Assembly: GCA_001312505.1 (NCBI GenBank)
Contig: BBDW01000001.1
Location: 62,001-126,000, forward strand
Direction: 5' to 3'
Length of the DNA: 64,000 bases
Source: Mediterraneibacter faecis JCM 15917
GTDB taxonomy: Bacteria; Bacillota; Clostridia; Lachnospirales; Lachnospiraceae
Part shown: piece after piece, positions 38,995 to 50,218 of the stretch
How positions within the stretch are numbered: the first letter of the stretch is position 1
Layout of the letters: the number at the start of each line of letters is the position of its first letter
Program-made: the position numbers and the translations under genes
The notes under the pieces: model-generated
What the model was told of the DNA's origin: nothing
The model's database searches: none
The model's input: only the letters and a program-made list of their open reading frames with translations

Positions 38995-41918
38995 ATGGCA
39001 GCAGGAAATATTAAAGGCATTACCATAGAAATTGGCGGCGATACTACCAAACTGTCCAAAGCACTTTCTGGGGGGGTAAACAGCTCATGCAGTTCTTTAC
39101 AGAAAGAATTGAGGGAAGTAGACAAGCTATTAAAACTAGATCCCTCAAATACAGAACTTTTGGCACAAAAGCAAAAGATTCTGAAAGAAGCTATAGGCAG
39201 CACAAAAGAAAAGCTGGATACGCTGAAAGAAGCGGAAAAACAGGTACAGGAACAGTTTGAAAACGGCGAGGTAAGCGAGGAACAGTACAGGGCACTGCAA
39301 AGAGAAATTGCATCAACGGAAATCAAACTGGGAGATTTGGAGCAGCAGGCGCAGGAAAGCAACAAAGAGCTTGAGGGCGTGGCAGATGCAGCGGACGATA
39401 CCGCAGAAAAAGTAAGCAAGATTGATGCAGCAGCAAATGCACTGGACACTGTGAGCAATAAAGCAGGAGCAGCAGCAAAAGCATTAGCCCCCCCGTTGTC
39501 CGCAGGAGCGGCAGCAGTGGGGGCTGCATCGTATGCAGCGGCAATGAACATAGATAACGGCTATGACATTGTAATAACAAAAACAGGCGCAACAGGCGAA
39601 GCACTGGAAAGTCTGCAAGGCAGCATGGAAAATATATTTACAAATTTACCGATTGACGCAGAAACAGCAGGTACGGCAATCGGAGAAGTAAATACACGTT
39701 TCCAGCTCACAGGGGGGGAAGAACTTGAAAAACTGTCACAGCAGTTTATAGAGTTTTCCGAAATCAATGATACAGACCTCAATACATCAATAGATAATGT
39801 TGATACGATTTTAAATAAATTCAATGTTGATGCATCACAGGCAGGCAATGTACTGGGACTTTTGACAAAGACAGGACAGGACACCGGGTTATCAATGGAT
39901 ACATTGGAAAATTCGTTGATGCAGAACGGCAGCACCCTAAAAGAAATGGGGGGGTTAGGGATTACAGAAAGTGTAAATTTACTGGCAGCATTTGAAAATA
40001 ACGGTGTAGATGCAACAACAGCAATGGCAGGCTTGAAAAAGTCTGTTAAGAATTATACCGCAGAGGGATTAAGTACAAATGAAGCACTGCAAAAGACGAT
40101 TGACAGAATCAAAAACGCCAGCACAGAAACAGAGGCGCTATCTATAGCACAGGAAACGTTTGGCTCTAAAGGTTTTGCGGAAATGGCGCAGGCTATCCGA
40201 GAGGGTAAGTTGAGCTTAGACGATTTGGGCGCATCGTTGGACGATTACGGGAACGTAGTACAGGATACCTATGAGGCAACATTAGACCCATGGGACGAAG
40301 CGAAAACAACGCTGAATAATCTGAAACTTGCGGGCAGTGATTTGGCAGGCACAGCATTATCAGCATTGAAGCCTGCCATTGAAAAAGTAACAAGTGCAGT
40401 AAAGAACTTTACGGACTGGTTTAGAAACTTGTCAGATGGGCAGAAAGAAACGATTGCTATTATTCTGGCAGTTGTGGCAGCTTTAGCCCCCCCGGCATTA
40501 TTGATTATAAGCAAGGTGGCGGGGGCGATATCGAGCATAATAAACGTATGCAAGATGTTAAAGCCTGCGATTGCAGCAGTAAATGCAGTAATGGCAGCGA
40601 ATCCCGTAATGATAGTAGTGATAGCAATAGCTGCATTGGTGGCGGCGTTGGTTGTCTTATATAACAAGTGTGAATGGTTTAGAGAGATAGTTGACGGTAT
40701 TTTTTCTGCAATCAAAGATTTTGTGGGAAATGCCATTGATGCAATCAAAGAATTTATAAGCGCAGTATGGGACAAAATACAGGAGATATGGGGATTTATA
40801 CAGCCGTACATAGAAATGATATGGGGGCGTAATTCAGCAGATCATGGCAGATATTGCACAGATTTTTAGCAACACATGGGAGATCATAAAAGCAGTGTGG
40901 GATTTGGTAGCACCGTATTTTATGATTTTGTGGGAAGCAATAAAAACTGTATTTTCTGTAGTTGGCGAAGTGCTAAGCGGCTTCTTTTCGGTTGCGTGGG
41001 AGCTGATTAAAACCGTTTGGGACGTTGCGGTAATGTACTTTACTACAATTTGGGAAAATATCAAAATTGTATTTTCTGTAGTAGCGGAAGTGCTAGGGGC
41101 GTTCTTTAGTACGGCGTGGGAAGTCATAAAGGCAGTATGGGACGTTGTAGTAGCGTATTTCCAAGCGGTATGGAACGGTATTAAAACAATCTTTTCAGTA
41201 GTAAAAGATGTATTAACGGGGAATTTCAGTGACGCATGGAACGGAATTAAAAGCATTTGGGCTGGTTTTGCTAATTTTTTCAGCACAGCATGGAACAGTG
41301 TAAAAACAATATTCAGTGCAGTAGGAAATTTCTTTAGGACAACATTTAGTGCAGCGTGGGAGGCTGTAAAACAGGTATTTGCAAACTGGGGGGGCAGCTT
41401 TTTCAGCGGCTTATGGGACAGAATCAAAAGCACGTTTTCTAATTTGGGCACTGCAATATCAAATGCAATCAGCGGGGGGGCAGTACGTGCCGGAATCAAC
41501 GGAGTAATAAGCACGATTGAAAGAACTATTAACAGTGCAATAGGGCTGATTAACGGGGGCAATCGGTTTAATCAATAAGATACCGGGCGTAAACATAGGC
41601 GGGCTGGGATATTTAAGCCTGCCAAGGCTGGCACATGGTGGTGTATTACAGAATGGTGCGGCAATGGTTGCAGAGGCGGGACCAGAGTTAATACAAATGG
41701 TAAACGGTCAGACGATTGTAACACCATTGACACCAACGGCGAGAAATACCGCAATGGATACCGTAAACGGTAAACAGGGCGGCAGTACAACAAATGAAAT
41801 TCAATTGAAAATTGAGAATTTTTACAACAACAGGGAACAGGACATAAGAGAACTTACAGAGGAAATATTGGAAATTGCAGACCAAATAAAAGAAAGGGAA
41901 GAGGCGGCATATGCTTAG
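38995..41918 (+). CDS. Tape measure protein (two one-base insertions)
   Basis: About 970 residues. It opens AAGNIKGITIEIGGDTTKLSKAL and then a long coiled coil, as in Firmicutes tape measures. A middle zone is hydrophobic (LALIILAVVAALAPPALLII-like). The C-terminal third has repeats of Trp-rich helices such as FSTAWEVIKAVWDVV. Breaks at GGGGG near 40825 (IWGVIQQIMADIAQ expected) and near 41557 (LINGAIGLINKIPG expected). The last part has LAHGGVLQNGAAMVAEAGPE, the usual tape-measure tail. It sets tail length and helps DNA entry. Confidence 0.88.
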
Positions 41919-42681
41919 TGAATATTTTGAAAGTGCAAATAGCTTTACCTATAACGGCATAAATTCGTTGGATATGGGGGGGTTATTTATTACAGGGCAG
42001 AGTGCCGCCGATTCAGCAGCAGAGCCGGAGATTGAAACCGTAGAAGTGCCAGCAAAGGGCATATTGATACAGGACAATAGAATAGACACGCTGGACAATC
42101 AGAGATTTAAAGATTACGAGCAGAAATATACATGCTGTGTAGATGCGACACAGGGCAGGAGCTTAGAAGAACTGGCACACAGCATTTATATGTGGCTGTA
42201 TGCGCCGGGAATAGAGTATAGCAGGCTGTACGACACTTACAATACAGAACGCTATAGGCTGGCGTATATAAACAGTAATGCCAGCGTGTCAGAACTGGCA
42301 AAGCGGTTACTGGGAGAGATAGAAATAACATTCATGTGCAAAGCATATGAAAGGCGGCTGAATGGGGGGGATAAGACAATAACCCTAACGAAAGCAGCAA
42401 CCATATACAACACAGAGGGATTTACGGCAACGCCGTATATAAAAATAACGGGAAATGGTGGTATTACGCTGTATATCAATAACCGGGCACATACCTTTAA
42501 AGATGTGAACGAATATATTGAGATTGATGGCGAAATAATGAACGCATACAAAGGCGATTTGCTACAAAACAGTAAAATGGTTACTACTCTTTTCCCAAAG
42601 CTGGCAGCAGGAGCAAATAACATAAGCTGGGCTGGCAATGTTACAAAAGTGGAAATTATACCGAGGTGGTGCAGACTTTGA
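41911..42681 (+). CDS. Distal tail protein (Dit)
   Basis: 256 residues, overlapping the tape measure end by 8 bases. FTYNGINSLDMGGLFITGQ, then IDTLDNQRFKDYEQKYTCCV and LAHSIYMWLYAPGIEYSRLYD. Siphovirus Dit rings join the tail tube to the baseplate. The C-terminal half (ITLTKAATIYNTEGFTATPY) is a galectin-like beta domain by pattern. Confidence 0.85.
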   Translation: MLSEYFESANSFTYNGINSLDMGGLFITGQSAADSAAEPEIETVEVPAKGILIQDNRIDTLDNQRFKDYEQKYTCCVDATQGRSLEELAHSIYMWLYAPGIEYSRLYDTYNTERYRLAYINSNASVSELAKRLLGEIEITFMCKAYERRLNGGDKTITLTKAATIYNTEGFTATPYIKITGNGGITLYINNRAHTFKDVNEYIEIDGEIMNAYKGDLLQNSKMVTTLFPKLAAGANNISWAGNVTKVEIIPRWCRL

Positions 42682-45600
42682 TACCGATTCTATATGATGC
42701 CTTAGAAAAAGATTTTACGACAAATGGAATAGGGTTTTTAACAGATGCGGTAAGCTGCATTGTAACCGAGGAAAGAAACGGAATATATGAGCTTGCGTTG
42801 ACGTATCCGACAAAAGGACATTTGGCGAAATACTTAGAGAATGACGCAATCATAAAAGCAAAGGCGAATGATGAAGATAACCCGCAGCTTTTCCGTATTT
42901 ACAACCATACGAAAGCTGTAGGAGAAAATACAACATGGTACGGGGGGGAACATATCAGTTATGAACTGAACGGCAACCCGGTAGACTGTTTTACAGTAAG
43001 TGAGGTAAACGGAGAACGGGCATTACATGAGTTGCTGGACGCAGCGATATTGCCACATGAGTTTACCTGTGCAAGTGATATTACCACAACCAACAGCACC
43101 AGTATAGACGGGGGGGCTGTAAGCGTCAGAAACGCTATGGGCGGCACAGAGGGCAGCTTATTGGACGTATGGGGGGTGGAGAATATCACTACGACAATTA
43201 CAGAGTAGAGCTTTTAAAAGCAAGGGGGGGCGTAGACAATGGCGTAACGATTGAGTACGGCAAGAATCTGATAGATGCAAAGCAGGAAAAGAATATTGCA
43301 GATGTTGTAACGGTAATTTTCCCATATGCGAAATATACCGCAGAGGGAGCGGAGCAGAAAACATACATAACATTGCCGGAAAAGGTATTACAGCATGAGA
43401 ATGCAAACAAATATGCAACGCTGCGGTGTGAGATTGTAGACTTTTCCGGGGGAATGGGAAAGCGGAACAATAATTACTACTGACATGCTGCGAGCAAAGG
43501 CAAAAGAGTATTTGGGCAAATTAAGCACAGAGCCAAAAGTAAATATTACCTTGTCTTTTGCATCGTTGAAGAAAACCAAAGATTATAAAAATATAAAGGC
43601 TTTTGAGAGTGTAAAGCTGTGCGATATTGTTACGGTTAAAATCTTGCCGCTTGATATCAACGTAAAAGCAAAGATTACGAAAGTAAAATATGACAGCATA
43701 AAAGAACGTTACGAATCGCTTGAAATTGGAGCAGCCCGCACGAATCTGACTAAAACCATTACTGCGGCACAGAAAGAGGCGCAGGAGCTGATAGTAAAGA
43801 ACCAGACAAGAGCGGAGCAAATCAAAAAGCAGATTGAGAACACCATTAAAAATGTGACTGCGGCAATCACTGGCAACAGCGGCGGGTATGTAGTATTGCA
43901 CCCGGAAAAGAACCCGCAGGAAATATTTATACTGGATACGCCGGATATGTCCAAGGCTAAAAATGTATGGCGTTGGAATCTTGCCGGACTGGGGCATAGT
44001 AGCACAGGTGTAAACGGAGAATTTACAACAGCAATTACCGCAGACGGTCAGATAGTAGCAAACTTTATTACAGCCGGGGGAATTAACCGGGGCTATCTTA
44101 AAAGCCGGAACAGTGTACGCAGAGGCATTAGATGTAGAGTACAGGAATAAAGTAACCAAACATGCAACAGATGCAGCAGAGGCGGCATTAAGCAGTGCAA
44201 AGCAGTATGCGAATGGATTACAGGAAAGTACCAACAAAGAAATTCAAGATGTAAACGATGCTATTTCAAATATCAATAATGAACTGGAAACAACAGTAGC
44301 AGACGGGATTATTACGGAATCTGAAAAAGCTGCAATCCAGAAAATGTTGCAGATCATTGTGAAAGAAAAAGAAGAGGCAGACGCAAAACACGAAGAATTA
44401 TTTGACAATGATTATGTGCCGCCTGCGGAATTGAACGCAATGCATAAAGCATGGCTTGCTGTGTTCGGAACGGCAAACACAGCCAAATATAATGTGCTGG
44501 TTGCGGCAATCAATGATGTTGTAAATTCCGAAACAAAAGAAGAAATTGAAAAAAATATGGAAACGTACAGAACTGCATACAGTGAGTATGGCAGTGCGGT
44601 TACGGAGTACCAGACAGCCGTAGCTATTGCGATAGAGGCAGCAGCAAATGCATATGCAGCAGATAAAGCAAACAGCGTAGGCGAAACCGTCACAAAGGAA
44701 ATGACGGCAAAAATTGAAAGTACAGCATCAGAAATCACATTGCTGTGCAAAACCATTGAAGAGTACAACATGCACAATTATGTTGCGGGTGGCGATTTTA
44801 AAGGCGGTTTTACCGATGAGTGGTATACGAGCAGCGAAAACAACGCAGTTATTACAGACAGCACACTGGGAATATGTGCGAAGATTTTAAAAACTTCCAG
44901 TACATCATCATACATACGGTGCAAGATTGGAGTATTGCCAGCCGGAACGTACAGGGTACGGTATAAGGCGGCAACTGCAAGCGGATACGAAAGCACTGCA
45001 AGGATACAGTGCAGCTTTTATACCTATCAGACAACCGCAGCCGGATTGCTGAAAAGCACAGAATGGACAACCATAGAAAGAGAAGTGACATTACCAGAAA
45101 GCACGAGCACAAGATATTTATATCTGTATGCCTACGTGCAAGGGGGGCAACAGTATATGTAAAAGATGTAGAAGTACTGGGGGGGCAGATGTCGGTATAC
45201 ACAGAAGCACAGTTAAAAATAAACAGTGATTCTATTACGCAGGAAGTTAAAAGAGCCAAGGGTATAGAGGAAGAATTAAGAGCCTCTATTAAAGTGAATG
45301 CCGACAGTATCACAAGCTGTGTAACAAAGGGAAATGTGAGTAGTTACATTACGCAGTATTACAACAATGTCATTGTTGCATTTAACAATAACTCAAAATA
45401 TGTGCAAATTAGCGCAGGAGAAATTGCAGTATATGATAATGGAGTAAGTGCATCAAAAAAACGTGCAGCGTTCGACCAAAACGGCAATCATTTTTACAGA
45501 GATAACTACTATGTGGGGGGGAAAATTGGTACAAATCAATGGACAAGTAACAATGCACACAAAGGACTTGTATTTGATTTAGAGCCGCAGGGTAAGTATA

Positions 45601-45899
45601 TGGCATGGGCACAAAGGGCAACCGAGAGTGCAAGCGGATACACAACGATTTTATGTTACTCAAGGGCAAACAGTATATATACAAACGCTGGTTTAAATTT
45701 AGGCTGCAATATGTATGGCAACGGCTGGATACTGGACAATGTAGACCTGCGGAACTGTAGCGCAAATGGTTATACAACTTTTACAGGGACATTACCAGTT
45801 GTATTGGAAATACATAAAACAGACAATAACGGCGGTATTGGTTGGACATATGGAAACGTGTATATAAAGAATGGCTTAATAACAAGTATTCCACAATAA
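42678..45899 (+). CDS. Tail-associated lysin/endopeptidase-type tail protein (Tal), several indels
   Basis: TTG 42678 overlaps the Dit stop and has GAGGTGG 7 bases upstream. It opens LIPILYDALEKDFTTNGIGF with LTDAVSCIVTEERNGIYEL, the prophage-endopeptidase tail N-terminus. Apparent breaks: +2 G near 43175 (VWGGEYHYDNY expected), +1 near 43448 (SGEWESGTIITTD expected), +1 near 44078 (AGELTGAILKAGT expected), +2 near 45140 (YVQGATVYVKDVEV expected). A central coiled coil (AARTNLTKTITAAQKEAQEL) and a C-terminal receptor-side domain (SASKKRAAFDQNGNHFY) follow. About 1070 residues. Confidence 0.82.
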
Positions 45900-45910
45900 A
45901 GGAGCAGGAC

Positions 45911-46066
45911 ATGGAAAAAGAACAGGTTGAAATTACAGAAGAGGCAACACCGTTGCCGCTTGAATTAAATAAAGCACCAGCACCATTACAGGAAGAGGAA
46001 AACAAAGCAAAGACGGATACATTTAATTTTACAGAGGCAGTATTGCTTGCAATGAATGAAGAATAA
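45911..46066 (+). CDS. Small acidic tail-region protein, unknown
   Basis: 51 residues from ATG 45911 with AAAGGAG upstream: EKEQVEITEEATPLPLEL.. and ending NFTEAVLLAMNEE. No motif recognised. It lies between Tal and BppU, where tiny proteins of this kind are common. Confidence 0.55.
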   Translation: MEKEQVEITEEATPLPLELNKAPAPLQEEENKAKTDTFNFTEAVLLAMNEE

Positions 46067-46079
46067 AGGAGAGTGCGCA

Positions 46080-46349
46080 ATGAGCAAAGAACAGGAAGAA
46101 ATGCAGCAGGCAACAGAGGAACATATAGAGCAGCCGTTACCAGATGAACCAAAAGAGGAACAGAGTGAGCCAATGGGAATACTTACAAGCCGAGCGCATG
46201 AAGATATGACATTAGCAATTTTACAAGTACAGGCAGCCTATGGACTGCCAGCATATTTAACAGATCTGATTGTAACGGCAGTGCTTGCGGATATCCGGGG
46301 GGGCTGTGCAAATAAGGATTTGCTTAATACATTGAGCAGAAAGGAGTAG
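46080..46349 (+). CDS. Small tail-region protein, unknown
   Basis: 89 residues from ATG 46080 with AAAGGAG upstream. The N-terminal 35 residues are acidic and Gln/Pro-rich; the rest is helical (ILTSRAHEDMTLAILQVQAA, LPAYLTDLIVTAVLADI). Function unknown. Confidence 0.55.
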   Translation: MSKEQEEMQQATEEHIEQPLPDEPKEEQSEPMGILTSRAHEDMTLAILQVQAAYGLPAYLTDLIVTAVLADIRGGCANKDLLNTLSRKE

Positions 46350-46352
46350 CAC

Positions 46353-47359
46353 ATGGCGTTACAGAATGTACAGAGAATACAGATTGAGCTTGACGGCAGC
46401 GCACCTTTTGAGTATGTCGTGGCAAAAGCTGGGGGGGAAAAAGAAAGCCGGATAGTGGAAGTTACACTGTTGGAGAATAAGAAAGAGTTTACCATACCAG
46501 CCGGGACAACAGCAAAAATTAAGTATTACAAGCCAGACGGCAAATTTGTATTGAACAATGCCACAATCAGCGGGAATGTTATTACAGTGACATATACAGA
46601 GCAGATGCTGGCAGTTTCCGGCACTGGGCGTGGGGGGGAAATTGTTTTATACAACGGAACAGCCGTATTACGAAGCGCAACGTATTACACGAAGATTACA
46701 CCAACGGTGTACAAGGAAAATGGGCTGATAAGTGATAATGAGTTTTTGGATATGGCAGAAAGCATTATTGCAATGAATCAGCAGACAGATAAGGCAATAA
46801 ATGCAACCAAGAGTGCAGAACAGGCAGCAGCAGATGCCAATACAGCAACAGCAGCAGCCAATAGCGCAGCAAAAGCGGGAAATGCAGCGGCTACAGCCGG
46901 AAATAATGCAGCAAAGGCAGCGAATGATGCAGCAGAGGCGGCAAATAATGCAGCAAACAGTGTAGCACAGACAAAGAAAGATGCAACAGCGGCAGCAGAA
47001 GCCGCCAACAGTGCAGCCAAGGCAGCAAACGAAGCGACCACAGCAGCCAATAGTGCAGCGAAAGCGGGAAATGCAGCAGCCGCAGCCGGGAACAGCGCAG
47101 CCAAGGCAGCGAATGATGCAGCAGCAGCGGCAAATGAAGCCAAAGCCAATACAGTAACAGCAACACGGAACGCACAGACAGCAACCAGCGAGGCGAACAC
47201 AAAGGCAGCAGCCGCCAATAATGCAGCCGTAGCGGCAAATAAAGCGGCGGCAGCCTGTGAGAATATGGCAAAGGGAATTAACAGTATGACGGACAGCACA
47301 ACGGCATTACCTACACAATAGGGATTAACGGCGGCATGGTGTATTTAGAATCAGTATAA
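46353..47359 (+). CDS. BppU-like baseplate protein with long Ala-rich repeat (one-base deletion near 47303)
   Basis: Residues 1-145 match a baseplate upper protein N-terminus: NVQRIQIELDGSAPFEYVV, AKIKYYKPDGKFVLNNATI, TVTYTEQMLAVSGTGRGGEI. Residues 148-310 are a nearly pure Ala/Asn/Lys helical repeat (AANSAAKAGNAAA, AAKAANDAAEAA). Near 47303 a G is missing; corrected, the end is STTGITYTIGINGG then MVYLESV and stop at 47357-47359. It probably forms a shaft that holds the variable target protein encoded next. Confidence 0.75.
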
Positions 47360-47369
47360 GGAGCAGAGC

Positions 47370-48653
47370 ATGGCAAGAATTTATTTAGCGGATAAAGAAA
47401 CATTGGACAGTACGCACGCAAATACAAATGCAATTCTGGCAGCATTAGAGGAAAGCGGCGGGGGAACATAAGAAAGCGGTACGTTATGGTATCAAAATCA
47501 GCAAGAGCGACAGCGGAAAGAAAAGCCGGGTAACGTACCTATATGACGCTGTAGGCATGACCCCCCTGCGGCGATGAACTATACAGACGGTGTTTTTAAC
47601 TATGGTAGCTGGGGCAATGTGGAATTTGTAAAGAATAACTACCCTTGCATGGTTAAGTTTGACGGTACAGAGGACTACAAGTTACTGGCAACAGATTACT
47701 CATTAAAGGCAGACGGAACAACGGCAAGCGATGTGGCAAACGTGGATTATGCGGGTAATGCAATGGCAGCATTTAAGGGCGGCTGGCTGTGCCAGTACGA
47801 AACGGCTACAGACGAATACATCATTTGGAGTAATGTAAAATACGATGACGGGTACAACGCATACCACAGAACAGCACCAGACGGAGTTATCAGAGAGGGA
47901 TTCTACCGCAGAATCTACACACCTGCATTATTAAATAATGTAGCAAGGTCATTAAGTGGGCAGCAGCCAATGGCAAGCAAAAATGCAACGCAGGAACGTA
48001 CATACATTAAAGCAAACGGCGATGTATGGGAGCATACAAGCTGGTGGGAATGGAATTATATTATTGCACTGTTAAAGATTATGGCAAAATCAGAGGATTT
48101 ACAGGAAGCATACGGCAATGGAAACATGAGCGGTTATGTGAATGATTCAACGAAGTATTACGGAGTACTTGCCACAGGTAGTATGGACGATAAAGGGCAG
48201 TTTTACGGATATAATGCCGGAAATAAACAGATTAAGGTATTCCATACAGAGGCAATGTGGGGGGGCGATCAGTGGGAGCGTATCTGTCAAATGGTTTGTG
48301 ATAAAGGCGTTGTGAAAGTGCAGCCATATGGAGATTGTAATTTAACTGGTGCAGGATTTGAAAAAGTGCTAGATTTTGCAGATTACGGAGTAAGTGGTAG
48401 CGTTGGCGGCTACATGAAAGATACCGTTATGACGAAAGCGGGACGTTTCCCGGTAACATATACAGGCAGCAGCTCAACATATCTGTGTGATTACTTTTGG
48501 TTGAATACAGGCATTGTGGCTGTGCCTCTTGTGGGCGGCAGCTGCAACTACGGGCTGAATTGCGGGGCTTACGTGCGCTTGACCAACGCCGCTGGCAATG
48601 CGAACTGGACCATTGCGCCCGGTCTTTCTTGCAAAATGCCTAATGCTGCGTAA
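47370..48653 (+). CDS. DGR target protein 2, tail-tip C-type-lectin-like variable protein (two apparent indels)
   Basis: ATG 47370 with AAGGAGCAG upstream opens MARIYLADKETLDSTHANTN. Near 47462 GGGGG (expected four) and near 47561 CCCCCC (expected four) break the frame; corrected, it joins EHKKAVRYGIKIS to YLYDAVGMTPAAMNYTDG. The body is paralogous to target 1 (shared NYGSWGNVEFVKNNYPCM, GGWLCQYETATDEYIIW, SWWEWNYII). The last 39 codons are VR2. Placement after Tal and BppU makes it the likely receptor-binding protein whose specificity the DGR alters. Confidence 0.88.
48516..48632 (+). repeat. DGR variable repeat 2 (VR2)
   Basis: 117 bases aligned to the TR. Substitutions are at TR adenines (AAC to AGC, AAC to TAC, AAC to CGC, AAC to ACC, ACC to GCC). 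It has GGGG where TR and VR1 have GGGGGGG, which accounts for the 3-base length difference. The 3' anchor ATTGCGCCCGGTC is conserved. Confidence 0.92.
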
Positions 48654-48671
48654 GCAGTAAAGGGGGGGGAA

Positions 48672-48692
48672 CGGGGGGGGATTTCTCCCCCG
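48672..48692 (+). promoter_or_regulatory. G/C hairpin downstream of VR2, candidate DGR target-recognition structure
   Basis: CGGGGG.. / CCCCCG around a short AT loop, 40 bases after VR2, with flanks matching those after VR1. Its absence after the TR fits a mark that directs cDNA to recipient repeats only. Confidence 0.65.
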
Positions 48693-48758
48693 CAGGAAAG
48701 TACAACATACGAAAAATTAACGGTAGAGAGAATATAATAGGGGGGATTTCCGGGGGGC

Positions 48759-48878
48759 GTGGCTGTGCCTCTTGTGGGCGGCAACTGCAACAACGGGCTG
48801 AATTGCGGGGGGGCTTACGTGAACTTGAACAACACCGCTGGCAATGCGAACTGGAACATTGCGCCCGGTCATTCTTAT
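48759..48878 (+). repeat. DGR template repeat (TR)
   Basis: Starts GTGGCTGTGCCTCTTGTG and runs to about ATTCTTAT. It is rich in AAC/AAT codon positions (about 12 mutable adenine pairs) that correspond to variable codons in both VRs. It is non-coding here, lying between target gene 2 and the reverse transcriptase. Confidence 0.93.
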
Positions 48879-49051
48879 CAAATTATGGAAGATTAACCAA
48901 ATGCCCCGGAAATTCCTACACCGCTGGCGGTTGAAATACCGCTGAAAGTGAAAATACAGCCGCAAAAGGTGCAGTATGGTAGCCGGGGGGGCGAAGCCCT
49001 TAGTTGCATAGCGTGGCGAACTACTGCAAGGCGATAAGAAAGAGAATAAGA
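48879..49051 (+). other. TR-RT spacer with hairpins, probable DGR RNA structural region
   Basis: No gene. Contains short stems such as ACCGC-TG-GCGGT (48930s) and G-rich/CCCTT pairs near 48984-49000. In studied DGRs the RNA between TR and RT is needed to prime cDNA synthesis, so this is the region expected to do that; specific pairing is not proven. Confidence 0.5.
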
Positions 49052-50218
49052 ATGATTAGTTTTAACGGCGTAAGCGAACAACTGTATATACCAGAAGAAC
49101 AAATAAAAGATATATACAATGCATCAAAAGGAAAGAGCAAGAAAGAACAGGCGCAGATAGTAAAAGCGAATGTAGAACACTACAGAAAAGAGCTGGATAA
49201 AAGATTAAAGAACAATACATTTGCACCGAAAAGACATAAAACAAAAATCATACAGGAAAATTCCTGCAAGAAAACACGAAAGATAGTAAAGCCACAATAT
49301 ATGTATGAGCAAATGGCGCACCATTCCGTAATGCGGGTATTTGTGCCGATTGCAATGAGAGGCATGTATTACCATGTGTACGGGAGTATACCGGGAAAAG
49401 GTGTACACAGAGGAAAAAGAACTGTAGAACGGTGGATAAGAGAGGATAGCAGAAACTGCAAGTACATATATAAGCTGGATATACGGCATTTCTTTGAGAG
49501 TGTGCCGCACAGAAGATTAAAGAAAGCACTAAAACGGAAAATCAGAGATAGAGAGTTACTAAAGAAATTATTTATTATCATAGACAGCCATAAACCGGGG
49601 GGGTTGCCGTTAGGCTATTACCCGTCACAGTGGTTCGGTAATTTTTATTTGCAGCCACTAGATCACTTTATCATGGAGCAGTTACATGTAAAGCATTACA
49701 TACGGTATATGGACGATATGGTTATATTCGGAAACAATAAAAAGGAACTGCATAAAGCAAGGCTGCAAATTGAGAAATTCATAACGGAAGAGCTGGGATT
49801 ACAAATAAAGAAAAACTGGCAGGTATTCCGTTTTGACTATGTAGACAGAAAAGGCAAGCGCAGAGGCAGACCGTTGGATTTTATGGGGTTCAAATTTTAT
49901 AGAGACAGAACAACGATGCGAAAGAGCATATTACAGGGCATACGTGGCAAGGTCAACCGGGTAAAGCGAAAAGAAAAGATTACGTGGGTAGATGCAGGTA
50001 GTTTACTTTCTAGGCTGGGCTGGATTTGGCATAGTGACACTTACGCATATTACGAAAGATACATAAAACCATATGTAAAAGTGAAAGTGCTAAAAACGCT
50101 GGTTTCAAAGCACGCAAGAAAGGAGAATGAACGCAATGGAATGGTACGCAGCAGAAAGCACCGCAGAAGAGAAACCAAAAGAGCTGGATATAACAAGCAG
50201 CCCGCACCTTGTATATAA
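49052..50218 (+). CDS. DGR-type reverse transcriptase
   Basis: About 388 residues from ATG 49052; an upstream TTG at 49004 is possible. RT blocks in order: MRGMYYHVYGSIPGKGVHRG, YIYKLDIRHFFESVPH (catalytic Asp), GLPLGYYPSQWFGNFYL (the GxxxSQ form of DGR enzymes), RYMDDMVIFG (catalytic YMDD), and PLDFMGFKFY. Lacks intron maturase or nuclease domains. The C-terminus is strongly basic (SRKHRRRETKRAG) and may help bind the template RNA. It copies TR RNA with adenine errors and the cDNA replaces VR. A 7-G tract near 49597 may add a glycine. Confidence 0.95.
   Translation: MISFNGVSEQLYIPEEQIKDIYNASKGKSKKEQAQIVKANVEHYRKELDKRLKNNTFAPKRHKTKIIQENSCKKTRKIVKPQYMYEQMAHHSVMRVFVPIAMRGMYYHVYGSIPGKGVHRGKRTVERWIREDSRNCKYIYKLDIRHFFESVPHRRLKKALKRKIRDRELLKKLFIIIDSHKPGGLPLGYYPSQWFGNFYLQPLDHFIMEQLHVKHYIRYMDDMVIFGNNKKELHKARLQIEKFITEELGLQIKKNWQVFRFDYVDRKGKRRGRPLDFMGFKFYRDRTTMRKSILQGIRGKVNRVKRKEKITWVDAGSLLSRLGWIWHSDTYAYYERYIKPYVKVKVLKTLVSKHARKENERNGMVRSRKHRRRETKRAGYNKQPAPCI

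Noticed and set aside
49052..50218. Retron or group II intron reverse transcriptase
   Set aside because: There is no msr/msd structure or maturase/nuclease domain; a TR with two VRs and the GxxxSQ motif identify a DGR enzyme.
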